From NCBI GenBank assembly GCA_013368315.1, contig JAACJM010000053.1, positions 186,001 to 250,000 of the forward strand: 64,000 nucleotides of DNA, given 5' to 3'. The translations under genes and the position numbers were made by a program. Of the stretch, positions 45,171 through 57,400 are shown one piece after another. The DNA comes from Tetrapyrgos nigripes (taxonomy: Eukaryota > Basidiomycota > Agaricomycetes > Agaricales > Campanellaceae). Within the stretch, counting starts at the first letter, position 1. Each line of letters starts with the position of its first letter. Below the pieces are notes generated by a model. It saw nothing but the letters and a program-made list of their open reading frames with translations, was not told where the DNA came from and made no database searches.

Positions 45171-45389
45171 GGTCATGACCCCAGTGACCCTTGACCTGCC
45201 CTGGACTGACCCCGATGACCCCATACAGCCACTGACCCTGGCCTGACCCGGCCTTTGAGGGTCGGGTCAAGGACCAAGCACTGAGCTAAGAGGCGGATTG
45301 TGGCCGACCAGGGCTGACCCTGGTCGGCCCTCTAATTTTGACACGTCAGTGTAGCCATAAGTGTATAAATAGATTTATGAAGTGGGTGT

Positions 45390-45422
45390 GGGCCAGCGTT
45401 GAAGCGTGGCGAATACGAGGCC
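45390..45422 (+). repeat. Dispersed short repeat, copy 4 (diverged)
   Basis: The text ggccagcgttgaagcgtggc then gaatacgaggcc is a more distant member of the repeat at 24441, 38513 and 42262. Confidence 0.45.
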
Positions 45423-45557
45423 GTCGTACTCCCAGTTTTAATGTAGACATTATTTTATTAGACTTCTTGGTAAAAAACCCCAATACAAATACTAAGTTTA
45501 ACCAGTACATATTATTTTGTTAACTTCTGCGTAGGAAAGTCCTCCCATAGCCATCAT

Positions 45558-45818
45558 TTACACCCCGTTCTTCACTGGATCTGATAATAGGATCACAAAC
45601 TTCAAATTCAAAGCCAGCATCTCTTCTCCCGACCCATTATACCCTGCCGTATAGCCGAGACAGCAGATGCTCTCTGCTGGGATCTTTTCCGTGTGCATGG
45701 GCCATATTCCGATCGCATTCCAATCTTTGGACGTAAATTGAAATCCCTTTACATTAGAACCTTTCCTAGGACATCTGTCAAATACAGGGACTGGCAAACG
45801 ATCTGTTAGCCCCGTCAA
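45558..45818 (-). CDS. Possible exon of an unrecognised protein
   Basis: The frame has protein-like composition (CPRKGSNVKGFQFTSKDWNA, ESICCLGYTAGYNGSGEEM) and an AG acceptor-like site (GGGGCTAACAG) just upstream of DRLPVPVF. No family is recognised and no upstream exon could be joined, so this is tentative. Confidence 0.25.
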   Translation of the reverse strand: MTGLTDRLPVPVFDRCPRKGSNVKGFQFTSKDWNAIGIWPMHTEKIPAESICCLGYTAGYNGSGEEMLALNLKFVILLSDPVKNGV

Positions 45819-47179
45819 TCAATCAGGACAGAACAGCTTACTATGATCTGTTGCTTTTGAGTACAGGTTTGTAACCAAGTGGAATGAGACAGAGAGAGAG
45901 TAACAAGATTGACAGGGACGCATTAGACCCTGTCTGCCGTCAGAAATGAAGCGGAAAAGGGGCACATTAAACGCTGAGGGCCGTCGAAGATCATGGATTG
46001 AAAATTTGCCGGACGAAGAGAGCGGCGGCAGGCAAAGGGGGCATCTGGTTTTCCAAGCTACTACTCAAGCTACCCAAGCTTGAGTAGCTTGAGTGTAGCT
46101 TAAGTGTATCTTGACAGTAGCTTGACAGTAGCTTGACAGTAGCTTGACTCTCCTTTTTGGGTGTGGCTGTGCTTATGCTACTGTAATCAACTTCACTACA
46201 CTTCGTTTCACAACAAATTACTCACATTTGAAGGGCCATTCATCAAGGAGATGTATATTTTACACACCACATGCCTCATTTCATATCCAAATGGCTTCGT
46301 TTTTCCTTATACACTCTAGGATATGTACAGGGATACTGCCTGTAAATTATTATCATTAAATATTGAGCGGAAGTAGTACTTATGCGACGATAGAGATTGC
46401 AGCCAAATGCCTGACGCGGAAGTGGCTGTACACTCGCGGAAATGGACTTCACGCCTTTGTGCGAGTTCAACTTCATTTTGAGTCGTGATTTTTGGCAAGC
46501 AGGATCAGAAGGATTAATACTGATGAAATGTTAAATAAAAGTTATAATGTTTTGATTGGGTAGTACCGAATATGTCGCAAAATCGGGTGTGGGAGTTTCT
46601 GGTGATTATGTCATAACTTTCCGCCAGCGCCCGTGCCTATAGGTTAGTACCAGACTACTATATACACACAACAGTGAAGATATGTATATATGTTGTCTGG
46701 ATACTTGAGACTATGATGCTCCCACAATTTTAATCAGTTATTAGACTGTAGAATTCCACCTCTCAATATGCTGTAGAGCTGGTAGATAGCATTGTAAATC
46801 TGTTATCTTCATCATATGAGAAAAATTGAAGAAAATTTTGCCATAGAGAGGCTCATTTGTGCTGACCAGTTATGCTTACATGTAGTTGCTGGATAAATGC
46901 CGGGTAGTGCTGCTTGGTGCTTTCAGCACCTGAACCTCAAGACTTCAGCCACACCTCGCTTCCAAAATTTCCAATGTACTGGCTATCAGTCTCCTACTAT
47001 CATCTATCTAGTTTAAAGCACTAATAGTAGAGCAATAATATTCGGATTTTTGGAAAGAGACCGCGGAAAATATCTAGCTTACCCCAGCAAAGTCCTGGCA
47101 TGGCTTGTCCCTATGACAAATAACCAGACTACATACACATGACTATCTGTGTATCGTCAGTCTGGTTCAACAAGAATAG
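45819..47179. other. Intergenic; short tandem repeats, no gene supported
   Basis: It contains the tandem repeat at 46060-46150. A gtgtggctgtgcttat word at 46160 also occurs in the 37-38 kb element. Confidence 0.4.
46060..46150. repeat. Tandem AGCTTGA-based repeats
   Basis: It starts with acaagctt/agcttgag inverted words and ends with four tandem copies of a 13-bp unit agcttgacagt(ag). It may be the end of an unidentified transposon. Confidence 0.7.
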
Positions 47180-47345
47180 TCTACTCGGGGGTCTTGCAAT
47201 GCAAGCTGGTACCAAGGAATCGCCACGATGAGGAAATGTCCAACCGGGGGTCTTGCAGGGTAATCCGAAACTGGAGAATCACTACTCGAGGAGCAAGCAT
47301 TAGAGCAGGGGTCTTGCCATGAGGCAAGCCGACACTGGGGAGTAC
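47180..47345. repeat. Three roughly 58-bp units related to 45028-45170
   Basis: Each unit has (g)ggggtcttgc, then agcaagc or tccgaaactg, then gggaatcrcc-type text. The same family occurs as the array 2 kb upstream. Confidence 0.65.
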
Positions 47346-48974
47346 ACCTCTCAGAAAAGCAGACTGTAAGGCGGACGCGAGTCACCAGGCAGGCAAAAAG
47401 GGTGTGGCTGTGCAGACGCGGAAGGGACCAGGAAAACTAGGGCTCGCCGTTGTGGACGACGTAGCCAACGTAGACTTGTTCCCAGTGTTCCGTAAGTCTG
47501 CAAGGGCCTATTGGAGACAGAACCCTGTCCGCAAGCGAAGTTTTGAAGCCATTCGAGGGCAAGAAGGGGGTGGATTGAGTTTTCAAGTTTGGATGATGGT
47601 GGGAGAGACAAGACGGTAGAGGTGTGAACTCTGACGCCGCTGCTAACATTCGGACTTCTTCTGAGACATTACATTGATTAGCAGCTTCCGGGGCAGCGGG
47701 GCCCTCGTATATATTCCTATTCTTTCTTGTTGTTGCCTTCGACGATGCTGTCCACATCGTTCCCTCTTCTCCAGTGTCCACGTGTCATTAGTACAAGCCT
47801 GTTTCCCGTCCAGTCATGTTTCTTCAAGAATATTACTTCTCATTTACATCTACTACATTGTGTATGTTCGCAGCTTAATAGTCTCCAAGTACGCCCCAAC
47901 CCCATTTCCAACAGATTCCTATCTCGATTCCTCGTCATCTAGATGTCTGAGTCTACACTCAGAGTAGCATTGTACACTGGGACCAGTTGAATGAACAGCG
48001 CAGATATCTGGCAAGTGCTTTTTTGAGTACCTGTACTCGTAAAAAACCTGTACCCTTCCGACGGGTACGGGTCTCCGACAAGTCTGCCAACCGGTAAGGA
48101 TACTATGTACCTACCGCCTCGTTGATTGCGCATCGATAATGAAATGAGTTCGGGAGGACATCAGATAATAAACACTTTCAGTGATACCACACGCAGTGGC
48201 GGATTCTCAGTCTCCGGGTCCTTAACTGACTGCTGCATGCACAAGTGACCTACAATTCAGACGTTGGCCGAGGCCCGCCCAAAACTTCTCTCAAGAATGG
48301 TTGGCATATATGTAAACTCACTTCGTGGTTTCTAATTTCTACCTACAGTCCACAGTCACTGCGCAGCATAGTCACTTTGCGCACAGTTACTGTGCAGATT
48401 ATCTCCGCAGTTACTGCTCTGTAGTCATTATTTCTTTATTGTACCACTTTTTACTGTGCCTCAGTTGCACAGTAATTTGAAATACTTATTCTACGAGTGT
48501 ATAAGTAGCTCAATTTTGTGTACAACTACAACAAGTTCCCCAAACAAGTTCCCTAACAACAACTACTTCACCTACCAAGCTACTACTTCCCCTGCGAAGT
48601 ACCACTCAATCTATATCTTATATTCCCACTTACGTCTACTCTCTCAGAGAGTGTGATCCCAACATCTACACCAAAGACAGATTTATTGAACATTGAGTTC
48701 TCTGATCAAGATATTTTGATTCAGAGCTTTGTGTTAAATATTGTATGACTTTGCACACTCTGTGTATCTCATCCAAGACTTCTCGGTTATGGATTATTAA
48801 GTCCAGTCTATTACGTTCTCAGATATCTCAGCAATCAACTCAGATTGTTCATTTCTCAGTTATCATACATTTGAGGAATACTTATTCGAATATTGTGTTC
48901 CGGAGATGAGCTTTGACCAACAACAAGTCTTTAAGCAGTCTTCATTAGATTGTACAGATCAGATTGACAATATA
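47346..48974. other. Intergenic; possible degenerate LTR or leader-like text
   Basis: 48330-48900 is rich in cagtcactg/cacagttactg words, then caacaagttcccc words, and ends in a short frame starting MSFDQQQVFKQSS at 48906. It could be part of a retroelement, but no gag, pol or clear LTR boundary is visible. A GC-rich hAT-like fragment lies at 48030-48090. Confidence 0.3.
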
Positions 48975-49135
48975 ATATGTACCCCCAGGCTGGAACAGCA
49001 CGGGAGACCCACGGGGAAAAATTTCGAACCTGTCCCCACCCTGCCCAATTCCCGTCCCCGCTACTACGGGAGCGGGAAACTGTATGGGATACAGTGACAG
49101 GAGTCATTTCCCGTGGGGTATGGGATTTTCTATTA
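48975..49135. repeat. GC-rich CCCGTGGGG repeat, copy 3
   Basis: It starts GGAACAGCACGGGAGACCC then ACGGGGAAAAATTTCG, and ends CCCGTGGGGTATGGG. It is homologous in order and ends to the repeats at 9853 and 12466. Confidence 0.6.
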
Positions 49136-49502
49136 GTTTATTGCGTCTGCTCACCAAGATTTGGAGGGAAAACATTCGGTTTATTTTTTTTTTTTGCCCG
49201 AAACAAGCCATTACCCACCAATTTGAATGATGTTGTACACAGTTTAAGCTCAAAAATTAACGTATTCATCCGCAAAATTTCACCCCGTTGGGTTAGTGCG
49301 GGTTGGCTCAGCATCTCCCATTCCCATCCTCCCGCGATTCCCGCCAACCCCGTGCTTTATGATCATGAAATAGCACTGGATCATGATCATCATGAAGGAC
49401 CCTCCTCTATCCTATCAAGATCCATGGCATATGCCAGGCATGCTACATAAATAGAGCTAGTTAGCGACATTGACATCACTACTCCTTGACCACTCCTGTC
49501 AC

Positions 49503-51187
49503 ATGGCACCTGTAAATGCTCCAGGTGTTCCTGTGTCTTTGCTGTAAGTATTGTTGAAGGGTTTACCTGAAAAGTATTCTTTACTAATTGTTCAATATCG
49601 GTTCAGAGCTGGTCCCTTGGTATGCTCCACTCACTCATAAAATTGATCCACTCAATTTGAGCAAGAATATTCAGGTTCTTGGCTATATGTAGAGCTATTG
49701 CTTATATGGAATGCTTGTTGTCCAGCTTTGTGCGTATCTGATTTACACAAATGAATTTGTTTTGCTGCTCAACCAATTTTTCCCCCACATATTTATACAG
49801 CTTCCTTTCCGAAAGAAAATTTAGCAATAAAGGCTTATGGCATGTGCCCAAGTTCAATCTATCAAGCAATATATGTGTACTAAATATGAACCATGCTAAT
49901 TCCACGCAGTCTGGTTTGTTTTCAGTTTAGAAACCATTTTCACAGTTTTCATCACAATTGCTGCATGGAATACTTATGGATCTGGGTGGGGTAATCTAGA
50001 TGCCTTGCAGACATTTGATTGGGCTTGGGAGCCTTTTCCTGTGTTGACTGGTGTCTGTGAGTCATACACGTGTCCTACTCATATTCTGTCTTTATTCTGC
50101 TTTGGATCAAACAAGGCACTAACGCACGAGTATTATAGTAGCTAGCCTCGCTCAAGCATTCTACATTTGGAGAATATGGAAACTTTCTGGAAAGTATTGG
50201 CTTGTCATTGTCATTGGATGCGTAAGCCAAACGATGACTTTGGATTTTCTTTCAATATCTCTGAATTATACAACAGGTATCTATATTGCAACTTGCTGTT
50301 TCATTTTATTACGGGATTAAGGTCCGTCTCACCCATTTCTTTTAATGTCCTTATGTATGTATGGTTACTTGCTATTAGATCATCAGCGAAGGCCGTGGAA
50401 TTGACAAGCTAAGAGCCATTTCCTCTATAGTGACTGTTTGTTGCTTACCTCTCAATTGACTGATTAACTGATATTGAAGAAATCATTGCAGCTTTGGCTC
50501 TCCAGCAGTGCAATCTGTGATATTATGATCACAATCTCTCTTCTAATTATTGTAAGTAGAATGTTATTCTAGCCTTTTCAGCTGATTTCAGCTGGATTTC
50601 TTTCTTGTTAAACATAGCTTTCTCAACACAAAGCCAATGCTGCATTTCAGCAAACTTTGAATCTCCTGACTAGGCTTATTCGTTTTATTACCAGTGCTGG
50701 TGCTATAATTGAGCTGACCTTGTGGCTTACATCTCCTCAGTATTATTTACATTTCATTGTGTGAGTACATTATGTATGCTATGCAATCAGCTCCAGACTT
50801 TCTTACCCACTTACCTTTTATTTTGACCAGGTATCTTGTTCTGGCCAAATTGTAAGCTAGCCTCTTTCCGTAAAAATTTAGTTGATTTCTTTTTTCATCT
50901 TTCAATCCAACAATGATAGGTGTTTAAACACCCTCATGGCCACCCTAAATGCTCGAGTTCCCATATTCCAGCAGCAAATGCAGTCATGTACAGACAACAT
51001 ACCTCTGAGTGCTTTTTGGGCTGATGTTAATCATAACAGTCAAGAGTCTCATGCTTTACAGGACAGAGCAACCACTTCATCTCGCATTGTGCATATCAAT
51101 ATGGACATAGGACTTGGCAATAGTAATAACAGAATGGAACAGGTGGCTGATTCAGATAAATGTATGAATGGTACACGTACTATTTAA
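49503..51187 (+). CDS. DUF6534-type multi-span membrane protein (315 aa)
   Basis: Twelve exons join in one frame: 49503-49543, 49607-49619, 49693-49729, 49801-49839, 49910-50056, 50139-50221, 50277-50321, 50379-50429, 50492-50551, 50618-50760, 50831-50851 and 50920-51187. Diagnostic blocks are LYGMLVVQL, SFPKENLAIKAYVWFVFSLE, TIFTVFITIAAWNTYGSGWG, LASLAQAFYIWRIWKLSGKY and LWLSSSAICDIMITISLLII. They are followed by AGAIIELTLWLTS and LVLAKL..NTLMATLNARVP. The order fits the seven-helix DUF6534 family, which is expanded in Agaricomycetes and has no established function. The cytosolic tail is Ser/Asn-rich and ends GTRTI. The intron 49840-49909 starts GC, not GT (a GC-AG intron). The acceptor for exon 3 could instead be at 49675, but that would include an in-frame TAG. 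No other defect is seen. Confidence 0.85.
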
Positions 51188-51652
51188 CAACTATTTAATC
51201 AAGAATGCAAATCCAGTTTTTTTGCGTAGCTCAACTTTCAAAAGCGTGAGTAATCCAGAACGGGAGAAGTACGGCTGAGTAGACTCTGGCACATTGTTGA
51301 ATATATCTGGAGGTAAGAAGAGGTTATTCTTGGTGCGTCTGCATGACCAGGCTTAACATGAGAATGAGCTGGTCAACCGTAGTTTTTCCCCTCAGGCTGC
51401 TCCAAGTATTGTTCTTGGTCAATAGCAGTGTCACATGTTACGGATGGGATAGCCTGATGAGTGAACGGAGACCGAGAATCGACGTCCTTCGATCAGAGGA
51501 CCCATTTATACGTATGGAATGTATCGCCATTCGACGAAACCTTGGGTAATAAGAAAATGGAGGAGGAGGAGGAGGAGTTTATTATTGGTTTAGGACCAAG
51601 AGATGATGCACTGGGTTCGGGGAGCATCGCAAGCGTAATCTACTAGTACAAG
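51188..51652. other. Intergenic; no gene recognised
   Basis: A short GGAGGA simple repeat at 51557-51576 encodes a run of Glu in one frame. Nothing else is seen. Confidence 0.35.
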
Positions 51653-52145
51653 ATACTGTACTATAATGAAGACAAGTTCGGTGGGTTTGGGGTGTGATGT
51701 TCTCGACCTCCAGTTCACTCACTTCACTGGCGGATATGATACGTGATAGATCAAAAGTTCAGTTCACTTTTGGTTGGTCTCCTCCCAGTTCATAAGTAAT
51801 ATGTACATACTAAATGAGCTGTTGAACCATCTGGAACCAAAAAAAGATGCTCCAGCCTCAGTTCAAACTTCAGCAATACCAAATTCACCAAAATGCCCCC
51901 CATAAATCAGTGGAACAGCTAAAAAAGACTTTTTCTAATCCAAAATATACTAAATAGTGTACACAAAGACTACATTCAGCTGATGGGGGACGAAAAATCG
52001 ATTTTTAGTTCATAATTTGGCCGAAAAAAGGTTGGTTCGTCACACAGTTCAGTTTTCAATGTGATGCGTGATGAACATTGACAAATGAACTGTTCGGAGT
52101 CCGCTTTGATGCGTGACTGAACTTGTCTTCATCATAGTACAGTAT
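51653..52145. mobile_element. MITE of about 493 bp with ACTGTACTATRATGAAGACA ends
   Basis: The left and right ends are inverted copies over about 27 bp, reaching into AAGTTC. The interior is built from further inverted words (TTCAGTTCAC, ACGCATCA/TGATGCGT). No coding capacity. The outermost AT may be a 2-bp duplication. Confidence 0.75.
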
Positions 52146-52283
52146 CCCAAAGACAATGATGTTCACAAAATTTTATCAGGTTAAAACATCAGACAAAATT
52201 ACCGTCTGTTATAAACCCTCACAATACTGGTAACCAGGTCGCAATTTGATTGCAACAAAGTTATAATCATATTATGAGGGTTA

Positions 52284-53886
52284 CAGTGGCCAAAAAAATT
52301 GTCCACATGTTTGGCACTTTTGGAAAGATTGCTGATTTAAGAGCTATTGAGCAGAAATCTCAAAACATGGCTGGTGGTAGCAAGAAAGCCTTTGATTAGA
52401 GCTACAATAATCTGTCTGTTTTGTCTTATTTGGCCACATATCTGTGGAGTTATGATTGATTTAAAATTGTATGTCATTTGGACAATTTTTTGAGTTGCCA
52501 CTTCAAAATCATTATTGCAATAACCTGATGTGTTATACATAATGTCATGGGCGGAGCTGTACAGTAATGTGATGTGTACACCACAATGATGTCATAGCTG
52601 CCAGCTGGAGCATACATAGCAACATACAGATGCTCTACAGCTTCTATGAAAATCATGGGGTCCCTCATATCAGCCCAGAAAGACAATCTCTACTCTCTCC
52701 TCCAAACTGCCCCTCCCTCTATCAAAATTTCAGCTCAGACTGAAGTATGAAAGCAGAGTGTTGCTTTTATAGGTAGAGAGACATGTTCTGATAAAGGAAA
52801 CCATTGGATATAGCACTTTAGAAAGTTAATACCCAGCTGAAAAATGGCCACCTCTGGATCAACTCCCATATTATTAATGCTTTCCAGGATTTTGTTACTT
52901 AAGATGGTCATATAGTGTTTGCAATCCATCTTCCCCTTCATCTGGACCATTTTCACTGCTTACTGTTGCCCCATACCCTACCCCATCATGTCATTTTCTC
53001 TCTCAAATGTCATTATTTCTGTCACATCTTGCTGTACCATGAATTTATCTCTCTTTTCTCACACATGCTGGGGCATATTTGCCCCAAAATAATTGGTTTT
53101 GGTCTTATCTGAGAAAATAACCCACTTCTAGCCTTCTACAGCCCGGTCTTTTTACATCTGTGCAAACTTCAAGTGAGCCTTGCTGCAAGTCACTGTAAGT
53201 TTGCACTTGTTCTGTGTTTTGGCTGTTATAGGTTGGGACAGGTTGTCCAAGAAGAGCCTTGATGTTTCAGGCCACTTGTGTAGCAATCTGGCTTTACCAG
53301 AATGGATTTTTTTCCAATCTAACCTCTTCACAAGTAGTAGAGAGCCTCCTAGGACACCCTGCTGTATTGTTCTCATTGTCTGTATTTGTCTTTTAAGCCA
53401 CAAAAGCAACTCTTGGCTTCCATACTCCAGTGTGAGCTGCAATTTTTGCAGATGGAGAGGCAGTTAAGAGGAGAGAGTAGAGATTGTCTTTCTGGGCTGA
53501 TATGAGGGACCCCATGATTTTCATAGAGGCTGTAGAGCATCTGTATGTTGTTATGTATGCTCCAGCTGGCAGCTATGACATCATTGTAGTGTATACATTA
53601 CATTACTGTACAGCTCCACCCATGACATCATGTATAACACATCAGGTTATTGCAATAATGACTTTGAAGTGGCAACTCAAAAAATTGTCCAAATGACATA
53701 CAGTTTTAAATCAATCATAACTCCACAGATATTTGGCCAAATAAGACAAAACAGACAGATTATTGTAGCTCTAATCAAAGGCTTTCTTGCTACCACCAGC
53801 CATGTTTTGAGATTTCTGCTCAATAGCTCTTAAATCAGCAATCTTTCCAAAAGTGCCAAACATGTGGACAATTTTTTTGGCCACTG
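52284..53886. mobile_element. Tc1-like element of 1,603 bp with about 420-bp inverted repeats
   Basis: The ends CAGTGGCCAAAAAAATTGTC and its inverse are of Tc1 type. TA flanks both sides (52282-52283 and 53887-53888). The inverted repeats span about 52284-52703 and 53468-53886 and differ at only a few percent of sites. The middle 760 bp carries a decayed transposase on the minus strand. TIRs this long are unusual for Tc1-like elements, which typically have tens to about 200 bp. Confidence 0.9.
52735..53467 (-). pseudogene. Tc1-like transposase remnant
   Basis: Minus-strand frames give KCKLTVTCSKAHLKFAQM, then after a frame change or stop WVIFSDKTKINYFGANMPQH and VWEKRDKFMV, then KMDCKHYMTILSNKILESIN and VAIFQ. 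IFSDKTKIN corresponds to the first catalytic Asp block of Tc1 (usually SDETKIN). Several stops and frame changes separate the pieces, and the N-terminal DNA-binding region is reduced. Not functional. Confidence 0.65.
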
Positions 53887-53939
53887 TATAATCCCATTAT
53901 TTCAATCTATAGATTGAAATGTGGTTACATGTCCTATTT

Positions 53940-54452
53940 ATAGCTCAAATGGCCGCATTTTTCATATATCGGGAAAATATATCATATTCTGTCAGCTTGG
54001 CAAACTCGGCACTGAGCACCTTCTCCGCAAATTCTCTGCTATTCTCTGTTACATAAGCTTTCGTCAAGCAACGAACCAGTGCCCAGTGCCCAGTCCATGG
54101 CCCACATCTACCTCTTCAGAATTGATTGCGTGTTGTGCAATGAAATGAGGACTCGTACCTGCCGCTGTATACAGTGGCCCTCACTGACATATTCTTATTG
54201 TGAGCTCAAATGGCCTTGAAATGGCCGCATTTTTTGTATTCTGGGAAAATATATCCTATTCTGTCAGCTCGGCAGACTCGGCACCAAGCTTCCCCGCAAA
54301 TTCTCCGTCAACTTTTGTCGAGCAACGAACCAGTGCCCAGTGCCCAGTCCATGGCCCACATCTACCTCTTCAGAGTCTATTGCATTTTGTGCAATGGGAT
54401 GAGGACTTGTACCTGCCGCTGTATACAGTGGCCCGCACCGACATATTAGCCC
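53940..54452. repeat. Direct tandem duplication, unit about 255-270 bp
   Basis: Both copies contain agctcaaatggcc, gggaaaatatatc, then accagtgcccagtgcccagt, then acctgccgctgtatacagtg and finish with GGCCC-CAC-GACATATT. The copy ends read TACAGTGGCCC, which resembles a Tc1-type terminus next to TA. The array begins about 50 bp beyond the Tc1-like element. Confidence 0.8.
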
Positions 54453-57400
54453 CAGGGAGCCTCACGAATGGGCGAGCCTCTGGCGGACATAAAGATTACA
54501 TAGGACTACATAGGATCTGGGGCTGGCTTCTGATTGGCTGTGGCATATGTCCGAATGTGGACATATGACATGTCTGGACATGTGCCATGAGCCAAATTTC
54601 GTGCTCTTGTTTCGGATTTTTTCCCTGACCCATTCACATACGACTTATCCACTGGTCCGTGATCCGGTTCATGGTCCGGACTGCGGAAGCAATACAGGTC
54701 AAAAGAGTCAGACTAGATTTATTTTGTTACACTGTTCTACTTAGGGCTAAAGCTACGTATTTTTTTTAATTCCTTCCGGTCGCGTACTCGCCACGCCTGG
54801 GTGCTGGCCCATACCTCTTTCATCAGTAAAGGAGTGAGGAATTAAGTTCTAACTCATCAGAGTAAGTACTCTTACTATGTGCTATTATGTATTCACTTTC
54901 CTTGGTGCTCACTGTCAGTCTTCCATCCCAGAGTTGACGATTTCCTTCCTTTCTTCAGTTCCTCAGTGACATTTGAAGCATCCACCCAACCAAACTTCAT
55001 CACCCGGCAGTCCAATGTTGAATTTTAAGTTCAAGTAAAAGCGAGATAAAAGGTTTCGGAGCAGCAAGAAGTAAAATTTGTATAGGCAGGGAACCCGTGG
55101 CAAGCACACGAGGTTTCCAATTCATACATAACAGTATATAACTAGCTAAATAGGGGTTTTCGCAGTCAATCATATTTACAATTAATAAATCAAACTCGTT
55201 AACGGAGGCGTCAATGCATTTCCGAGCTTCCGAGCTCGTCAGCGGAAACCCAAAATCCAACATCCAATACCTGTCCTCTCTCTGTCACATCTGTTTATAC
55301 ATTCTACCTACCCCGAATTGTCAATCGTTTGTTTGGTCTATCCATTAATGTTGACAAATTAGGGTCTGACATGCTGAAAAGGTAATGGGACAGAGAGACT
55401 CGCAAGATTACAGACTGTTATCGAGGCAAAGAGGAATCAGGATATTAGGAAGAGCTGTTGTTTTATCGCTTCATCAGGAAATCGGGTTCGGAACTTTCGG
55501 GTGGTTTTGATTGGTTGTACAACCAAAATAACCCCGAAAGTTCACCAGTGTACAAGGTGGCCGTAACCTCGGTCTTCCGGCTAATTCTTCTCCCTGTCCA
55601 AGCTGCCGGCTTTGTTCCCATTGCTCATCAGTCTTTCATTTTAAGCCATGTAAGGTTTTTGAGACACTAATAGGAAGTGTGGAGGAAGTTGGGTAAGCCT
55701 GAGGAATCGAGGAAATCTGAAGAAATTGGCTCGCAAGCGTGATAACCATCAAAAACCACACCCTTTTCCTGATGTTCATCAACGGATGCTGAGGCGTTGA
55801 CAACCTGTCAATCTCATTGAGACGAGGGACTGGTGCTGGGAGAAGGGAACGAACTATATATGTCTAGAACTCGAAGTAGGGAGGAGAACGATGTGAAACG
55901 CGACAAAGACGGGATGATCTGGCACGTAAATCGGTATAGGGAAATCTGCGGGTACGGCCCGGGTACTAATAAATATTCGAGTTCAACAATGTATGGCATA
56001 CATATGAGCATTTGTAATATAGTAGAGAGGTGTAAAAGTATACACAGAGCTTGTAAATGGACTTCAATGAAGTGTAGGGAAAACTCAAATGTGCGTGGAT
56101 AAGCACAGCCACTTACTCCTATCCACAGTAGAGTCTCATTGGTAACTCAAGTATTTCTCTACAAAACAGCCTGGATATTTTTGCCACAAGCCTATTGTAT
56201 GCAGTAGAGACTATTTTCATTCTCTGCAAGCCAATGTTCTATGAATTATGTACCAAAAGTACCCTTAGACTCGAAATGAAGCCTGCACATGAATAAAGCT
56301 TATCATAATTCTCATTGTAAATGCAACCTACTCATTCTACTTCATCACTGAGCCAATGTTTCAAGTGTTCACTAAGGGTATTTGTACATCCAATTCCTAG
56401 AAAAGCCAAGATCAATGTGAACTTACTGAGGTTTAGTAAAATTTATGATAGAAATTCACTTCTACACTTTCAGCATGTCAAAGTATTGGCTAGTAGTCCA
56501 GAAGCCACAGCATTCCTTGTTTTCAGATCATTAGAAGTGACTTAGATGCTGGGTGGATGCGGGCACCATGTTTCTCACCTTTATGTTGTATGAGAGTCCG
56601 TTGGAAAGAACTAATGGCTGTATTGCATTATATACTAACCTGCCTACTACAGTAATTTCAAGAATCATTCTCATGGATCTCAACCAACCTCAACGCCTCA
56701 ACACATGATTCTAACTTTTGACGGGATGATAACGAGGACTCTGTATTTACATTCCAGTCTTCCCACTTATTTATAACTCTGAGCTACTTTGTATGCCTCC
56801 CAGAAATATATATTCAATGGTTTTGTCAGTTTTCTACATTATTGTTTTCTTTGTTTCTTGGAATTTTTATCATTCTCTGTCTCCTCAGTCTCTTTTGTGT
56901 GATCTGCCACCCGCTTAGATCTACGCAGTTGTGCACTCTCCGGGACTACTTCCTCTTCAACAGGGTCAGGCCTTTCAGGTATAAGTCCAGCTTCCTTCTT
57001 GTGTGAATAATTTTACGCGAATACCGACAGCGCGTTCTATTCTTAAGATACACAAAAGGCTCTGCACATACTCTCCTCTGTACATGTTGTGAAAAGACTA
57101 TCTACACCATAAAAGAGTCATTAGAAGGCTTAATCAATTAGGATTCTACATAATAAGCAAAGGGTAATGAGTACCCGCATGGTGTACCCGCAGATTTCTG
57201 ATGCCCGCACGTAAATGTCGGTTCAACCTGGATCTTGACGTATTAAAGTGGGGATCTTCAACGCGGAACACTATCTTTTGCTAAATCCGACCCATAACTT
57301 GGTTTGAGTCTTTTACGAATACTTTCACATCACTGACCTCTGCTCTCCTTCTCTCCTCTACTCCTAAATAAGGGCTTTACTTGCCAATAGGTTCTACCTG

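Noticed and set aside
48330..48975. Possible LTR retrotransposon leader and gag start (MSFDQQQVF)
   Set aside because: No paired LTR, primer-binding site or pol motif could be found; the frame ends within 63 codons at a hAT-like repeat.
55000..55263. 87-codon minus-strand frame starting MLDFGFPLTSSEARK
   Set aside because: Reasonable composition but no upstream or downstream exon, no family and no promoter; too weak to call.
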